A DNA stretch of 64,000 nt from Granulosicoccus sp045106195. Lineage in GTDB: Bacteria; Pseudomonadota; Gammaproteobacteria; Granulosicoccales; Granulosicoccaceae. The notes under the pieces were generated by a model. That model searched no databases. It was given only the letters and a program-made list of their open reading frames with translations, and had not been told where the DNA came from. This document shows positions 33,135 through 42,444 of the stretch, one piece after another. How positions within the stretch are numbered: position 1 is the stretch's first letter; each line of letters starts with the position of its first letter. A program made the translations under genes and the position numbers. The stretch lies in the NCBI GenBank assembly GCA_045106195.1, contig JBGCEH010000016.1, forward strand, positions 1-64,000, given 5' to 3'.

Positions 33135-34613
33135 TCATTTGGATGTTAGCTGAAGTGGGGTCAAGGGAGTGGACTCTGTGACTTGTTCATCAAGGCTAGC
33201 GCTCTCTTCGATCGTGTATCTCAATTGTCCCTGTTCATCACGTGCCACAACAACGGACAATACCTTCGGTGGATTATTACCCGACAGGCCACTCGCACTT
33301 GCCAGCGGTATGTTCAGTGAAGCGGTCTGACCGTCACTAAGAATAAGACTGAGTGAGGCAATCTCGGGAGCGTTACCAGTAAAGTAATTAACACCGAATC
33401 CATAACGCCCTTCCTGTACAGAGTCACACGGCACAAAGTAATTCTCCGGCCCAAAACTGTCGACATCATCTCGATCGAGAAAGCCGGATGAACCTGTCAT
33501 GTTGCCATAGAACACCTGTGTACCATCAGGTTCAAACGCATGCAGATCGACATCAGGCTCACTGCCCCACTCAAGCGTGACCCGAATGGCTCCGCTACCA
33601 ATGATCGATGCCGGGAACATTAAGGACGCAATCTGGTTGTTGAACAGCGTATCAATTTCCCCTCTGGAACTCAGCGCTGATGAAAAGTAGGCACTCAGGA
33701 AGTTGTGGTTCAGGAACCCGCGCGGGTCGTTGAATACACCGGGGTCATTGTCCCAGTTCGATGGTGCCGGCTCATTACCGTCTATTCCATCAATGGCTGT
33801 CTGTACACGCAATGCGTCGATAACCAGATCATCATTAGCTGTCAGATAGGAACCTCCATTAGGCTGCATGTTGGCAGGTGTTGCCACACCCACTGAACCA
33901 ATGCTGGTTGCGTATTCCGGATTACTACTAATCACGGCGTTGATGTTGTCCCGGGCAAACAGATTACCCTGTGAGTGGGCAATAACCAGCACCCTCTGGC
34001 CCACATCCAGATCGTTCCTGTAAAGCTGCGTAAGGGTCTCGTTAGTGTCTGCCTGAAGTACACCGGCAGCGAATACTCCTGAAGCCAATGAGGTGCCAAT
34101 GCCATCGATGATGTCCTGGCGGAGTCCATCGCGATTATCGATCGACAACAACTCTATAAACGTGTTTCCAGTAACAACATCTCGAAAACGAGCCTGTATA
34201 CGATCAGCCACTTCGTTGAATCGATCCTGAGAGGTACTCATGAGTTCATAAAGCTGGCTACTACCCAGCTGAGCGAACAACTCTCTGTTCTCGGTAGACG
34301 CAGTTTGTAAAAATACTTCTGTGACGTCGGCTGTAAATCCGTATGTCTGGTTATAGGCGAGCTTGAACTCGAACGCCTGCCCGGGGTATTGATTTTGCAA
34401 TTCTGTTTTGTAACTGCGCTCGATACGCATCTTGCTCAGTTCAGCTGATGCACGTGTCGTGTTGATACCGTTACCAAAATAGATTGATGTCGTCTGGGTT
34501 CCACATTCAAGCTCCGAACTCTCTTGCGCCAGTCCTGACACAGAGTGCAGCATCGCAAATACCGATACGATGACAACACCCGATGTCTTTTTCAGTGCCC
34601 GATAGCTGTTCAT
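33135..34613 (-). CDS. Exported hydrolase-like protein with a YfaP-like domain
   Basis: About 492 residues from the ATG at 34613. That start gives a normal signal peptide (core GVVIVSVFAMLHSV, cut near LAQES); a start at 34640 would overlap the upstream gene. The N-domain contains VLVIAHSQGNLFARDN, the nucleophile elbow of an alpha/beta hydrolase (Ser in HSQG). The C-domain has WGSEPDVDLHAFEPDG and FGPENYFVPC, the pattern of the YfaP/DUF2135 beta-sandwich. A lipase- or esterase-like role outside the inner membrane is possible. It follows another exported protein after 7 bp, so the two form an operon. Confidence 0.75.
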   Translation of the reverse strand: MNSYRALKKTSGVVIVSVFAMLHSVSGLAQESSELECGTQTTSIYFGNGINTTRASAELSKMRIERSYKTELQNQYPGQAFEFKLAYNQTYGFTADVTEVFLQTASTENRELFAQLGSSQLYELMSTSQDRFNEVADRIQARFRDVVTGNTFIELLSIDNRDGLRQDIIDGIGTSLASGVFAAGVLQADTNETLTQLYRNDLDVGQRVLVIAHSQGNLFARDNINAVISSNPEYATSIGSVGVATPANMQPNGGSYLTANDDLVIDALRVQTAIDGIDGNEPAPSNWDNDPGVFNDPRGFLNHNFLSAYFSSALSSRGEIDTLFNNQIASLMFPASIIGSGAIRVTLEWGSEPDVDLHAFEPDGTQVFYGNMTGSSGFLDRDDVDSFGPENYFVPCDSVQEGRYGFGVNYFTGNAPEIASLSLILSDGQTASLNIPLASASGLSGNNPPKVLSVVVARDEQGQLRYTIEESASLDEQVTESTPLTPLQLTSK

Positions 34614-34620
34614 GATCGGA

Positions 34621-35823
34621 TTATTCACACGCATCTCCATTGGTCACGGATGAGAATTGACGGCCCACACTCTGCCCGTCAAATGCTTGCGCTGCACTCC
34701 TCCGTTCATCGGTGTTATTCACTATGAACTCATGGAATGACAATTCGTCACCAGCCCGCTCACCAAACGTATCCAGCAAACATTCCATCGCACGAGTCAG
34801 GCGGTTGCCTGCAGCCTGGATGGACTCGTCAGACACACCACCCCCCACGAGCATGGCGTTTTGCAGCGATATGAGAGATTGTCTGGCAGCAGCCATCTCA
34901 GGCTCGTCATAGTCCATCGCGTGAAGTGCAATCTGCGCGTCATCACGCAAACCGTCATTGTCAGAATCAACCCCCACAAGAGTGGTTGTACCTGTTTCAA
35001 CCGGTTGAGGCGGCAGCTCGCCAGGGGGTAGCGGAGCATCTCCCAGATCACGCCTTGGTATTAGCAGAGTGATCGGTGCCTGTGCGATTGCCGCGGGCAG
35101 CAAACCTAACCAATATCCATCCCACGGTTGCAACGATCCACCTGACGCTACATCCTCATAAGGCAAGTCTTGTCCGGGGTAATGAAAGAGCTCGCCGTCA
35201 GTCAGACCCGCCGCCGTTGCATCTGCAAGAGAGCATCCCGCTGAACAGGCCGTATCATCCGCGCCACTCACGATACGCAGTTGCGATGCCGGCAGCCCAT
35301 CATCGAATGGGCTGCCGACCATGTTCCATGACACCTCTCTGTCAGTTACGTCCAGGATAGTGTGCGCGCACCCACTTTCAGCATTGAAACAAGCTGTTGT
35401 ACTTAGCACACTGGCGTCCTGAACGTCCTCTATACCCAACGTTATTTGTACGGTGTTTTCGGATATCTGAATTATCCAGAAACCCTGACCTTGAGCGATG
35501 GTTCCGTTAATCCCTGGATCCTTATACTCCCCCATGATGGCATCGTAGATGAATACCCTCCAGATCGAACCATAATTCTCGGCAAGAAGGTCGTCGGTGA
35601 ACAACTCATTGAGCGGCACTCCCCCTGCATTGGCTGGCAGTGAGGCTTGCGTCCAGACTCGCGGTTCGAGCACCAGATCTTCCGCGTTCGCCATGCTGAC
35701 AGAGAGCAATGCGCTTAACGATATCGACAGAATATTTTTTGGACGAAAAAGCTTACCGACGTATTGGCGCTTCCATAGCTTACATTCGACTTCCACGTCG
35801 TTAACCCTCGAGTATTTATTCAT
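34621..35823 (-). CDS. Exported protein with a thrombospondin-3-like calcium motif
   Basis: About 400 residues from the ATG at 35823; a TTG start at 35856 is also open. A hydrophobic core (ILSISLSALLSVSMANA) near residues 30-47 is a signal peptide with a long basic n-region. Two repeats of a glycine/tryptophan-rich fold appear: GQGFWIIQI and WDGYWLGLLP. A Pro-rich linker precedes DSDNDGLRDD, a calcium-binding-type motif. Four or more cysteines suggest disulfides. I do not recognise the family. It is the first gene of a two-gene operon with the hydrolase-like protein. Confidence 0.68.
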   Translation of the reverse strand: MNKYSRVNDVEVECKLWKRQYVGKLFRPKNILSISLSALLSVSMANAEDLVLEPRVWTQASLPANAGGVPLNELFTDDLLAENYGSIWRVFIYDAIMGEYKDPGINGTIAQGQGFWIIQISENTVQITLGIEDVQDASVLSTTACFNAESGCAHTILDVTDREVSWNMVGSPFDDGLPASQLRIVSGADDTACSAGCSLADATAAGLTDGELFHYPGQDLPYEDVASGGSLQPWDGYWLGLLPAAIAQAPITLLIPRRDLGDAPLPPGELPPQPVETGTTTLVGVDSDNDGLRDDAQIALHAMDYDEPEMAAARQSLISLQNAMLVGGGVSDESIQAAGNRLTRAMECLLDTFGERAGDELSFHEFIVNNTDERRSAAQAFDGQSVGRQFSSVTNGDACE

Positions 35824-36011
35824 TCGAAGTTTGTCACATATATTACCTTGCGACAAATTAACGGTTTACCGTGGCGCCCAGGTGATGGTTGAACCAGCCC
35901 GTGAGGGCATAAAGCGCCTGGAAGAGGTCTTGGACCTTCACGGATTCTGCAGACTGCGCTGTCTGATCGACTGAGTATTACCGAGAGGTAATAAAAGGTA
36001 CTCTTGACTCT

Positions 36012-36482
36012 ATGCTTAACAGAAAAAGACTCATTATCATCTCGCATACCCCTTCCGAAAATACCAAAAGGATGTCAGAAGCGGTAGTTCGAGGAGCTGG
36101 AAATCATGAGGTAGCTAACGTGGATACCCGTTGCATCTCGCCTTTGGACACTGGCCCGGAAGATATTAAAACGGCACAAGCCGTTATTATTGGCACTACC
36201 GAGAATCTCGGATACATGGCGGGATTAACGAAGGATTTTTTTGATCGCTGTTACTATCCATGCCTCGAAAGTACCCAAGGGCTACCTTTCGCCTTTTATG
36301 TTCGAGCAGGCCATGATGGAACAGGTACACGACGAGCTATCGAGAGCATCGCGCAAGGTTTGCGATGGCGACTGGTTCAGGAACCCCTATTGTGCCGGGG
36401 AGAATTTAGCAAGGAGTTCATTACTCAATGTGAGGATCTTGGTATGACGATGGCCGCCAGTCTGGAGGCAGGCATCATCTGA
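36012..36482 (+). CDS. Flavodoxin-like/NADPH-dependent FMN reductase-family protein
   Basis: 156 residues. The N-terminal IISHTPSENTKRMSEAVVRG is the phosphate-binding loop of a flavodoxin-like fold. QAVIIGTTENLGYMAGLTKD then FFDRCYYP is the typical second flavin loop. It probably binds FMN and moves electrons or reduces quinones or dyes; the partner is unknown. It is divergent from the exported-protein operon and convergent with uvrD. Confidence 0.83.
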   Translation: MLNRKRLIIISHTPSENTKRMSEAVVRGAGNHEVANVDTRCISPLDTGPEDIKTAQAVIIGTTENLGYMAGLTKDFFDRCYYPCLESTQGLPFAFYVRAGHDGTGTRRAIESIAQGLRWRLVQEPLLCRGEFSKEFITQCEDLGMTMAASLEAGII

Positions 36483-36548
36483 GATACGTTGTTGTCCACG
36501 TCCTGGTAAAACTTGTTGGCTAACCCTGCTCAGGAGCGTTGAGCGACA

Positions 36549-38717
36549 TCAGGCCGGTTGCAGATTGGCATACGCCAGCACCAGCCACTTGCTACCGGCA
36601 TCCTCAAAGTTCACTTGAACTCTTGCCTGCTTTCCACGCCCTTCCTGATCAAGAACCACACCCATGCCGAACTTGCCATGTCTCACCATCTGCCCAACCG
36701 TGAGTCCGGTATCGTGCTCTTCCTGCATAAACGACGGTTGCTCCTGCCGGTATACCGGCGTACTGATCTGCATGCGCGGGCGAATCTCTTCGAGCAGTTC
36801 GCCAGGAAGCTCGGTAACAAACTTGCTCGGTGGATTGTACTGATCACGTCCGTGCAGGCGTCGTTGCTCAGCCATGGTCATGTACAGTTTTTTTTCAGCA
36901 CGAGTGATACCCACATAACACAACCTGCGTTCCTCCTCCATGCGGACGGGGTCTTCGGCAGAACGCTGATGAGGAAACAGGCCCTGCTCCATGCCCGCCA
37001 TGAACACCACCGGAAACTCAAGACCTTTGGCTGAATGCAAACTCATCAGCTGCACGGCATTGTCGTCAGCATCCGACTGACCTTCGCCTGCCTCAAGCGC
37101 TGCATGTGCCAGAAACTCATCAATAGCACTCATGTCCGGATCATCATCATTCTGATGCACGTACGTACGGGCAGCGTTTGACAGCTCCTCCACGTTTTCC
37201 ACGCGGCTTTGGCCGCGCTCCGAGCTATCCTTTTTGAAGTGTTCAATCAGACCGCTCATGTCGCTGACGGTTTGAACCTGTTGCGGTAAGGCCTGATCTT
37301 CTATCGCTTCCCGGATAAGCTTCATGAGCTCCAGGAATTTACCCACCGCTGTGTTGGCTCTGCCACTCAGACGCTTTTCATTAACCAGATCGGTGGCTGC
37401 CTGCCACATGGGTATGGCGCGGCTACGTGCCTCGGCACGTATATCGCCAACCGTCTTGTCACCAATTCCGCGTGCCGGCTGATTGATGATACGTTCCAGC
37501 GAAACATCGTCGTAGCTATGCGTCGCCAGCCGCAGGTAGGCCAGGGTATCCTTTATTTCAGCGCGCTCGAAAAATCGCAGACCGCCGTAGACACGATATT
37601 GCACGCCGGCAGCCATGAGGTATTCCTCAATGACACGCGATTGTGCATTTGAGCGGTATAAAACTGCACAATCCTTACGCTGTCCACCGTCAGAAATGTA
37701 ATCGATGATGGTTTCGACAATGAAGCGCGCTTCGTCAGTTTCGTTGTAAGCATTATAAATCGTAATAGGATCGCCGTCACCATCAGAGGTCCACAGGTTC
37801 TTTCCAAGCCGCCCCAGGTTCTTGTCAATCAGGGCGTTGGCGGCTTTGAGTATGGTGCCGGTGGAGCGGTAGTTCTGCTCCAGACGGATAAGCTCGGCGC
37901 TATTGTATTCTTTGTCAAAATTGAGGATGTTCTCCACTTTCGCACCACGCCAGGCGTAGATCGACTGGTCATCATCACCGACCGCAAACACATGACCGGT
38001 GTCACCCGCCAACAGCCGTATCCAGGCGTATTGAATAGCATTGGTATCCTGAAACTCGTCAATCATCAAATGCTGCAGGCGCTGACGGTAATGGGCCAGC
38101 AAGGCCGCATTGTCACGCAAGGTCTCCAGAGACCTGAGCAGCAGTTCGGCAAAGTCGATTGCGCCTGCGCGGGCACAGGCTGCCTCATAGGCGGTATAGA
38201 CGCGAATGTACTCAGCCGTGATGGGGTCGTTCTCATCATCGATCTGGTGTGGGCGCCGCCCTTCATCCTTGTGTCCGTTGATGAACCACTGCACCTGCCG
38301 CGGCGGGAAGTGGGTTTCATCGAGTTCAAGTCCGCGTACTGTGCGTTTGACCAGACGCAGTTGATCATCCGAATCCAGAATCTGGAAGGCCTGTGGCAAT
38401 CCTGCCTCCTGCCAGTGCGTGCGCAGGAAACGGTGCGCGATACCGTGAAAAGTGCCCACCCACATGGGCCCGATGCTCGTGCCCAGCAACTGCTCCACCC
38501 GCAAGCGCATTTCACGGGCGGCCTTGTTGGTGAAGGTGACAGCCATGATGCTGAACGGGGAGACACCTTCCACCCGGGTAAGCCACGCAATTCGATGCAC
38601 CAGCACTCGGGTCTTGCCGCTCCCAGCACCGGCTTGCACCAACAGGTGGCCAGGTGGCGAGCTGACGGCCCGTCGCTGCGCATCGTTAAGGGAATCCAAC
38701 AGGTCTGAAACATCCAT
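36549..38717 (-). CDS. uvrD: DNA helicase II (UvrD)
   Basis: 3'-5' superfamily-1A helicase for nucleotide excision and mismatch repair, 722 residues. The start at 38717 (MDVSDLLDSLNDAQRRAV) aligns with Escherichia coli UvrD; a longer open frame to 38855 is rejected. Visible motifs: Walker A AGAGSGKTRV, IMAVTFTNKAAREM (Ia), LMIDEFQDTN (II), FAVGDDDQSIYAWRGA (III), LEQNYRST (IV), MSLHSAKGLEFPVVF (V) and YVGITRAEKKL (VI). The C-terminal Tudor-like tail (GMGVVLDQEGRGKQARVQV) is present, as in UvrD proteins that bind RNA polymerase. Confidence 0.97.
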   Translation of the reverse strand: MDVSDLLDSLNDAQRRAVSSPPGHLLVQAGAGSGKTRVLVHRIAWLTRVEGVSPFSIMAVTFTNKAAREMRLRVEQLLGTSIGPMWVGTFHGIAHRFLRTHWQEAGLPQAFQILDSDDQLRLVKRTVRGLELDETHFPPRQVQWFINGHKDEGRRPHQIDDENDPITAEYIRVYTAYEAACARAGAIDFAELLLRSLETLRDNAALLAHYRQRLQHLMIDEFQDTNAIQYAWIRLLAGDTGHVFAVGDDDQSIYAWRGAKVENILNFDKEYNSAELIRLEQNYRSTGTILKAANALIDKNLGRLGKNLWTSDGDGDPITIYNAYNETDEARFIVETIIDYISDGGQRKDCAVLYRSNAQSRVIEEYLMAAGVQYRVYGGLRFFERAEIKDTLAYLRLATHSYDDVSLERIINQPARGIGDKTVGDIRAEARSRAIPMWQAATDLVNEKRLSGRANTAVGKFLELMKLIREAIEDQALPQQVQTVSDMSGLIEHFKKDSSERGQSRVENVEELSNAARTYVHQNDDDPDMSAIDEFLAHAALEAGEGQSDADDNAVQLMSLHSAKGLEFPVVFMAGMEQGLFPHQRSAEDPVRMEEERRLCYVGITRAEKKLYMTMAEQRRLHGRDQYNPPSKFVTELPGELLEEIRPRMQISTPVYRQEQPSFMQEEHDTGLTVGQMVRHGKFGMGVVLDQEGRGKQARVQVNFEDAGSKWLVLAYANLQPA

Positions 38718-38894
38718 GCGTGCATGGTAGCAATGCCGGGGCAGGATTACACCTGTTTGCTGAGCATTCATCCAGTAAATGCAGTTGCTGCAAGGCAGCC
38801 CGGCCCTAGCGTACTTACCGGTTAAGCGGGCTGATCGCCAGTGGCTCCGGAACATGCTAGTGTTTCTACCCCCATTTGATCAAACGGTACGCTC

Positions 38895-39923
38895 ATGAGC
38901 TATCAACCCGCTGACTCCCGCTACGAAAACATGGCCTATCGCCGCTGCGGAAACTCAGGCCTGTTGCTGCCTGCCATCTCCCTGGGCCTGTGGCACAACT
39001 TCGGACATGACGCCAACTACGACAACCAGCGCAGCATCTGCCACAGTGCATTTGATTCTGGCATCACCCATTTCGATCTTGCCAACAACTATGGCCCCCC
39101 ACCCGGGTCGGCAGAATCAGCCTTCGGCAAGATACTCAAGACAGACTTCAAAGGCTACCGGGATGAACTGATCATTTCGTCCAAGGCCGGTTATCTGATG
39201 TGGCCCGGACCCTATGGCGAGATGGGCAGTCGCAAGTACCTGATTGCCTCCTGCGATCAAAGCCTGAACCGCATGGGGCTGGACTATGTCGATATTTTCT
39301 ACTCACATCGCTTTGATCCGAACACACCACTTGAAGAGACCATGGGTGCACTGGACACGATTGTACGTTCCGGCAGGGCACTGTATGCCGGCATCAGCTC
39401 CTATAACTCACAACGCACCAGAGAGGCTGTAGCCATTCTCAACGATCTCGGCACCCCCTGCCTCATACATCAGCCAAGCTATAACATGATCAATCGCTGG
39501 GTGGAGACAGATGGACTCAAGCAGACATTGAAAGATCTGGGCGTTGGGTCCATTGCTTTCACACCCTTGGCGCAGGGCATGCTGACCGATCGTTATCTGA
39601 AAGGCATCCCCGCGGACAGTCGTGTTACCCAGGGCAAATCGCTGAAACCCGAAATGCTATCTGATGGTGCTATCCGCAACCTTAATAAGCTTAACGAGAT
39701 TGCACAATCGCGCGATCAGAGCCTTGCGCAGATGGCCATAGCCTGGGTTCTTCGTGATGAGGGAATCACAACTGCGCTTATCGGTGCCTCAAAAGCATCG
39801 CAGGTAGAACAATGCGTTGGGGCAGTCAACAACCTTGAGTTTACTCAGGCCGAGCTTGACCAGATAGATGAGTATGCGCGCGAAGAGGATATTAATCTCT
39901 GGGCAAAGTCGTCAGATGTGTAA
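38895..39923 (+). CDS. Aldo/keto reductase, YghZ/Gpr type
   Basis: 342 residues, NADPH-dependent reductase of the AKR14/Kvbeta-like branch. Tetrad residues are visible in HFDLANNYG (Asp, Tyr), IISSKAGY (Lys) and FYSHRFDP (His). The GPPPGSAESAFGKIL segment and FTPLAQGMLTDRYL match Escherichia coli YghZ, an L-glyceraldehyde 3-phosphate reductase. The cofactor loop IGASKASQVEQ is near the C-terminus. It is divergent from uvrD and is followed by a methyltransferase gene after about 47 bp. Confidence 0.92.
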   Translation: MSYQPADSRYENMAYRRCGNSGLLLPAISLGLWHNFGHDANYDNQRSICHSAFDSGITHFDLANNYGPPPGSAESAFGKILKTDFKGYRDELIISSKAGYLMWPGPYGEMGSRKYLIASCDQSLNRMGLDYVDIFYSHRFDPNTPLEETMGALDTIVRSGRALYAGISSYNSQRTREAVAILNDLGTPCLIHQPSYNMINRWVETDGLKQTLKDLGVGSIAFTPLAQGMLTDRYLKGIPADSRVTQGKSLKPEMLSDGAIRNLNKLNEIAQSRDQSLAQMAIAWVLRDEGITTALIGASKASQVEQCVGAVNNLEFTQAELDQIDEYAREEDINLWAKSSDV

Positions 39924-39970
39924 AAGGCACATTGGTGACATGTGAACACACACGCTGCAACACCGTGTCA

Positions 39971-40597
39971 ATGATCTATCCAAAGCCCTTTGCACCCGCT
40001 GCCGAAAGAAACAAACAAGCCATCCAGCTAGCGTTACAGAAGGTATTGCACGCACACGACACGGTTTTCGAATTTGGTAGCGGTACCGGCCAGCACGCCT
40101 GTCACATGGCCGCGGCAATGCCGAACCTGACCTGGCAGCCATCCGACCTTAAAGACAAGTTAACCGGTATCCGACAATGGATTGCCGAGTCTGGCTGCCA
40201 CAACATTCGCCCACCCGTGCAACTTGATCTGGATGATAGGCTATTACCAGCGCACAAGGCGTCCGTGTGTTTTAGCGCAAACACCTTGCACATTGTCAGC
40301 TGGCGGCACGTTGAGAAGCTGTTCAAGTTTTCAGCTGCCATAATGAGTAACAGTGATAATGGAATGTTATGTGTCTATGGGCCCTTCGTCTTTGACGGTC
40401 AGCATGTGAGTGACTCCAACAATCAGTTTGACCAGCAGTTGCGCCACCGTCACCCACAAAGCGGACTCCGGGATGTCACGGCACTGGACCAGCTAGCACG
40501 TAGCAACGGGTTCACTGCAGCAAAAATCATTGACATGCCCGCAAACAATCACTTGCTGGTTTGGGATCGAGGCACATCTGATAGCCTGTACGATTAA
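39971..40597 (+). CDS. DUF938-family SAM-dependent methyltransferase
   Basis: 208 residues from 39971; an in-frame ATG at 39932 adds 13 residues just after the previous gene. The motif FAPAAERNKQAIQLAL followed by VFEFGSGTGQHACHMA (SAM loop) and LTWQPSDL is diagnostic for DUF938. The methyl acceptor is unknown. It is probably co-transcribed with the aldo/keto reductase upstream and the small exported protein downstream (30 bp). Confidence 0.88.
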   Translation: MIYPKPFAPAAERNKQAIQLALQKVLHAHDTVFEFGSGTGQHACHMAAAMPNLTWQPSDLKDKLTGIRQWIAESGCHNIRPPVQLDLDDRLLPAHKASVCFSANTLHIVSWRHVEKLFKFSAAIMSNSDNGMLCVYGPFVFDGQHVSDSNNQFDQQLRHRHPQSGLRDVTALDQLARSNGFTAAKIIDMPANNHLLVWDRGTSDSLYD

Positions 40598-40627
40598 GCT
40601 TCCCTTACATTTTCTGACATCACTGAT

Positions 40628-41203
40628 ATGCATTCTTCACACAGCGTAGTTTCGATACTGATTGTTGCGGCACTGGTTGTACCCACCGTATCACTGGCAT
40701 CCGACAAGGCTGAAGCCACTGGCAACACGTGCGGATTCTCATCCAGGATCATATTCCTAGAGAGCGCACCCAGAGACCGCTTTACGGTTCAAAACACCTC
40801 TTCAGGCAATTGGTCCATCACCAGGGTGAATCTGGATTTAAGCTCCTCGGCAGGCAACCTTATCTTTGATGTTACCGCCGACGGTGCCGGCGTGGAAGTA
40901 TATCAACCCTATCGCTCTGAAAATGGCGAAGCAAAACTCAGCCAACAACCGGTTGTTGTTGATGGCGATCAGATTATTGAACTGTCGTTTTCAAGATTTA
41001 GTCCCGGTGACAAGCATCAGTTTTCCATCGATATTGATGATCAGCTCAGCGAATCTGAATTGGGACAGATTCGGGTATCCGGTGGGGAAATCACGGGTGC
41101 GGCCATTATCGTTGCGGTCACAAACCGTGATGGGGAAGAGCATGTTGTATCATCGGTTTTCGATGAGACCAACAAGGCAACACTCGAAGGCGGGAGTTGC
41201 TGA
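40628..41203 (+). CDS. Secreted protein, aggregation-factor-core-like
   Basis: 191 residues with a signal peptide (core SILIVAALVVPTVSL, cut after LAS near residue 25). The mature part is beta-rich: PRDRFTVQNTSSGNWSITRV, LIFDVTADGAGVEVYQPY and FSIDIDDQLSESELGQIRVS. It resembles proteins annotated aggregation factor core in marine proteobacteria; I am only moderately sure of this. Two cysteines at the ends of the mature chain could pair. Role unknown. Confidence 0.6.
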   Translation: MHSSHSVVSILIVAALVVPTVSLASDKAEATGNTCGFSSRIIFLESAPRDRFTVQNTSSGNWSITRVNLDLSSSAGNLIFDVTADGAGVEVYQPYRSENGEAKLSQQPVVVDGDQIIELSFSRFSPGDKHQFSIDIDDQLSESELGQIRVSGGEITGAAIIVAVTNRDGEEHVVSSVFDETNKATLEGGSC

Positions 41204-41331
41204 TAGAGACGGTCAATCAAGAGATTTAAGGGTCGGGCTTGCATAATTGAAACCTGTCAAAGCCCAATCCTGACACAACAGCGCTGTGGAACATAGAAAC
41301 GTTCACTCAGCGTTGTGTATGTTCCACTACG

Positions 41332-42165
41332 TTAGATACTGCGCACCTCCCGATTGCTTCGGTACCATTCGAAAAACTCCTTGACCATCGCTTTTTCCAA
41401 AACCATGATTTCATCGGTAGGACAGAACACGGTAATGGTCGTGATAATCTTGGCCATCTCATTAGTCGAAAAATCCAGCGATGGCCGGGCGTCGGGAATA
41501 TCGATACCGGTGCGCTGCTCGAGCATCTTGTTATAACGCTCTGCCGTGTCATGGAAATGAGCGGTAACAGACTCAATCCGTTTTACCAGTTTTTCCTCAG
41601 CATCAATCGGAAAAGCGTCCGGCTCTATGGTAATACTGAAACTATGAAACTGATAACGCCTGAGAAAATTCTGGTTGATGACAGAGTTTGACAGAAACAG
41701 GCTATTGGGAATGATCACTGTCCTGCCGGTGTAGGTATACGATCGCGCCTCGATTTCCTGAATGGAGGTCGACATGAAATTGCGTTCAATGACCTCCCCG
41801 AATTGTGTGCCCGCCATAATCCAGTCACCGATGGAAAACGCTCGACTGGTACGAATCAGAATCGCACCCGTCAGACACAGTAAAAGCTCCTTGGTGGCAA
41901 TAACCAGTGCAACCGCGATAGCGGTAATGGACAGGACAAAATTCTGGATCTGCGGAAGCCAGAGAACGAGGATCGACATCACACAGGCACTGACCGATAC
42001 CACATGAACCCGTGACATGGCACGCCTGTCTTTCGGATCCATAATGACGTGCCTGCGGCGAATCCTACGCATCAGTAGTCCACGCAACAAAAGCACGCTG
42101 ACGACAATACCGAGTGTCAGCGTGGCTCGATGCGCCAGCACTGCCTGAATCCATTCATTATCCAT
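41332..42165 (-). CDS. MscS-family mechanosensitive channel
   Basis: 277 residues. Three membrane helices (about 10-28, 50-70, 75-105) precede the MscS beta domain, seen as IGDWIMAGTQFGEVIERNFM and YTYTGRTVIIPNSLFLSNSV. The tail beyond it is cytoplasmic. It probably opens under membrane tension to release solutes on osmotic downshock; the pore helix is shorter than in Escherichia coli MscS, so small-conductance YbdG/YnaI-like behaviour is possible. A 47-residue membrane protein lies 61 bp upstream on the same strand. Confidence 0.86.
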   Translation of the reverse strand: MDNEWIQAVLAHRATLTLGIVVSVLLLRGLLMRRIRRRHVIMDPKDRRAMSRVHVVSVSACVMSILVLWLPQIQNFVLSITAIAVALVIATKELLLCLTGAILIRTSRAFSIGDWIMAGTQFGEVIERNFMSTSIQEIEARSYTYTGRTVIIPNSLFLSNSVINQNFLRRYQFHSFSITIEPDAFPIDAEEKLVKRIESVTAHFHDTAERYNKMLEQRTGIDIPDARPSLDFSTNEMAKIITTITVFCPTDEIMVLEKAMVKEFFEWYRSNREVRSI

Positions 42166-42226
42166 GTCTGTGTTGCAGCTCGTCTTTCGCGGTCACAGGC
42201 TATACATCGGCAGGATACTACTACAC

Positions 42227-42370
42227 TCAATCACTGCCGGATTTGCCCTCTGAGTGCTTGCGGCTTTTTTCCCTGTATTTTCTCAACTGTCTCAGCTCAT
42301 TGAATCCCCAGCCAAACACCACAAGAAAAACCAGCGACAACTCGAAAAGTATCAACAGATTGCCGCTCAC
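42227..42370 (-). CDS. Small single-pass membrane protein (47 aa)
   Basis: Short frame with a GTG start at 42370 and AGAGG eight bases before it. Residues 4-22 form one hydrophobic helix (LLILFELSLVFLVVFGWGF), followed by NELRQLRKYREKSRKHSEGK, a basic cytoplasmic tail. The hydrophobic-helix/ELR-QLR/basic-tail pattern is one I have seen in unnamed small inner-membrane proteins of gammaproteobacteria. It sits upstream of the MscS-like gene on the same strand and may be in its transcript. The coding evidence is the ribosome site, the uninterrupted frame and the charge pattern. Confidence 0.68.
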   Translation of the reverse strand: MSGNLLILFELSLVFLVVFGWGFNELRQLRKYREKSRKHSEGKSGSD

Positions 42371-42444
42371 AACGAATGCCTCTCAATCAAGATAGATGAG
42401 TGTTTTCCGGTTCAGTAGACCACTTCACCATTATACTACCGAGC

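Noticed and set aside
35857..36011. Possible gene remnant reading VEPAREGIKRLEEVLDLHGF on the plus strand
   Set aside because: Short, no family recognised and no start; kept only as an intergenic sequence.
37992..38708. 238-codon plus-strand and 219-codon minus-strand frames inside uvrD
   Set aside because: Shadows of uvrD; the uvrD frame carries all helicase motifs.
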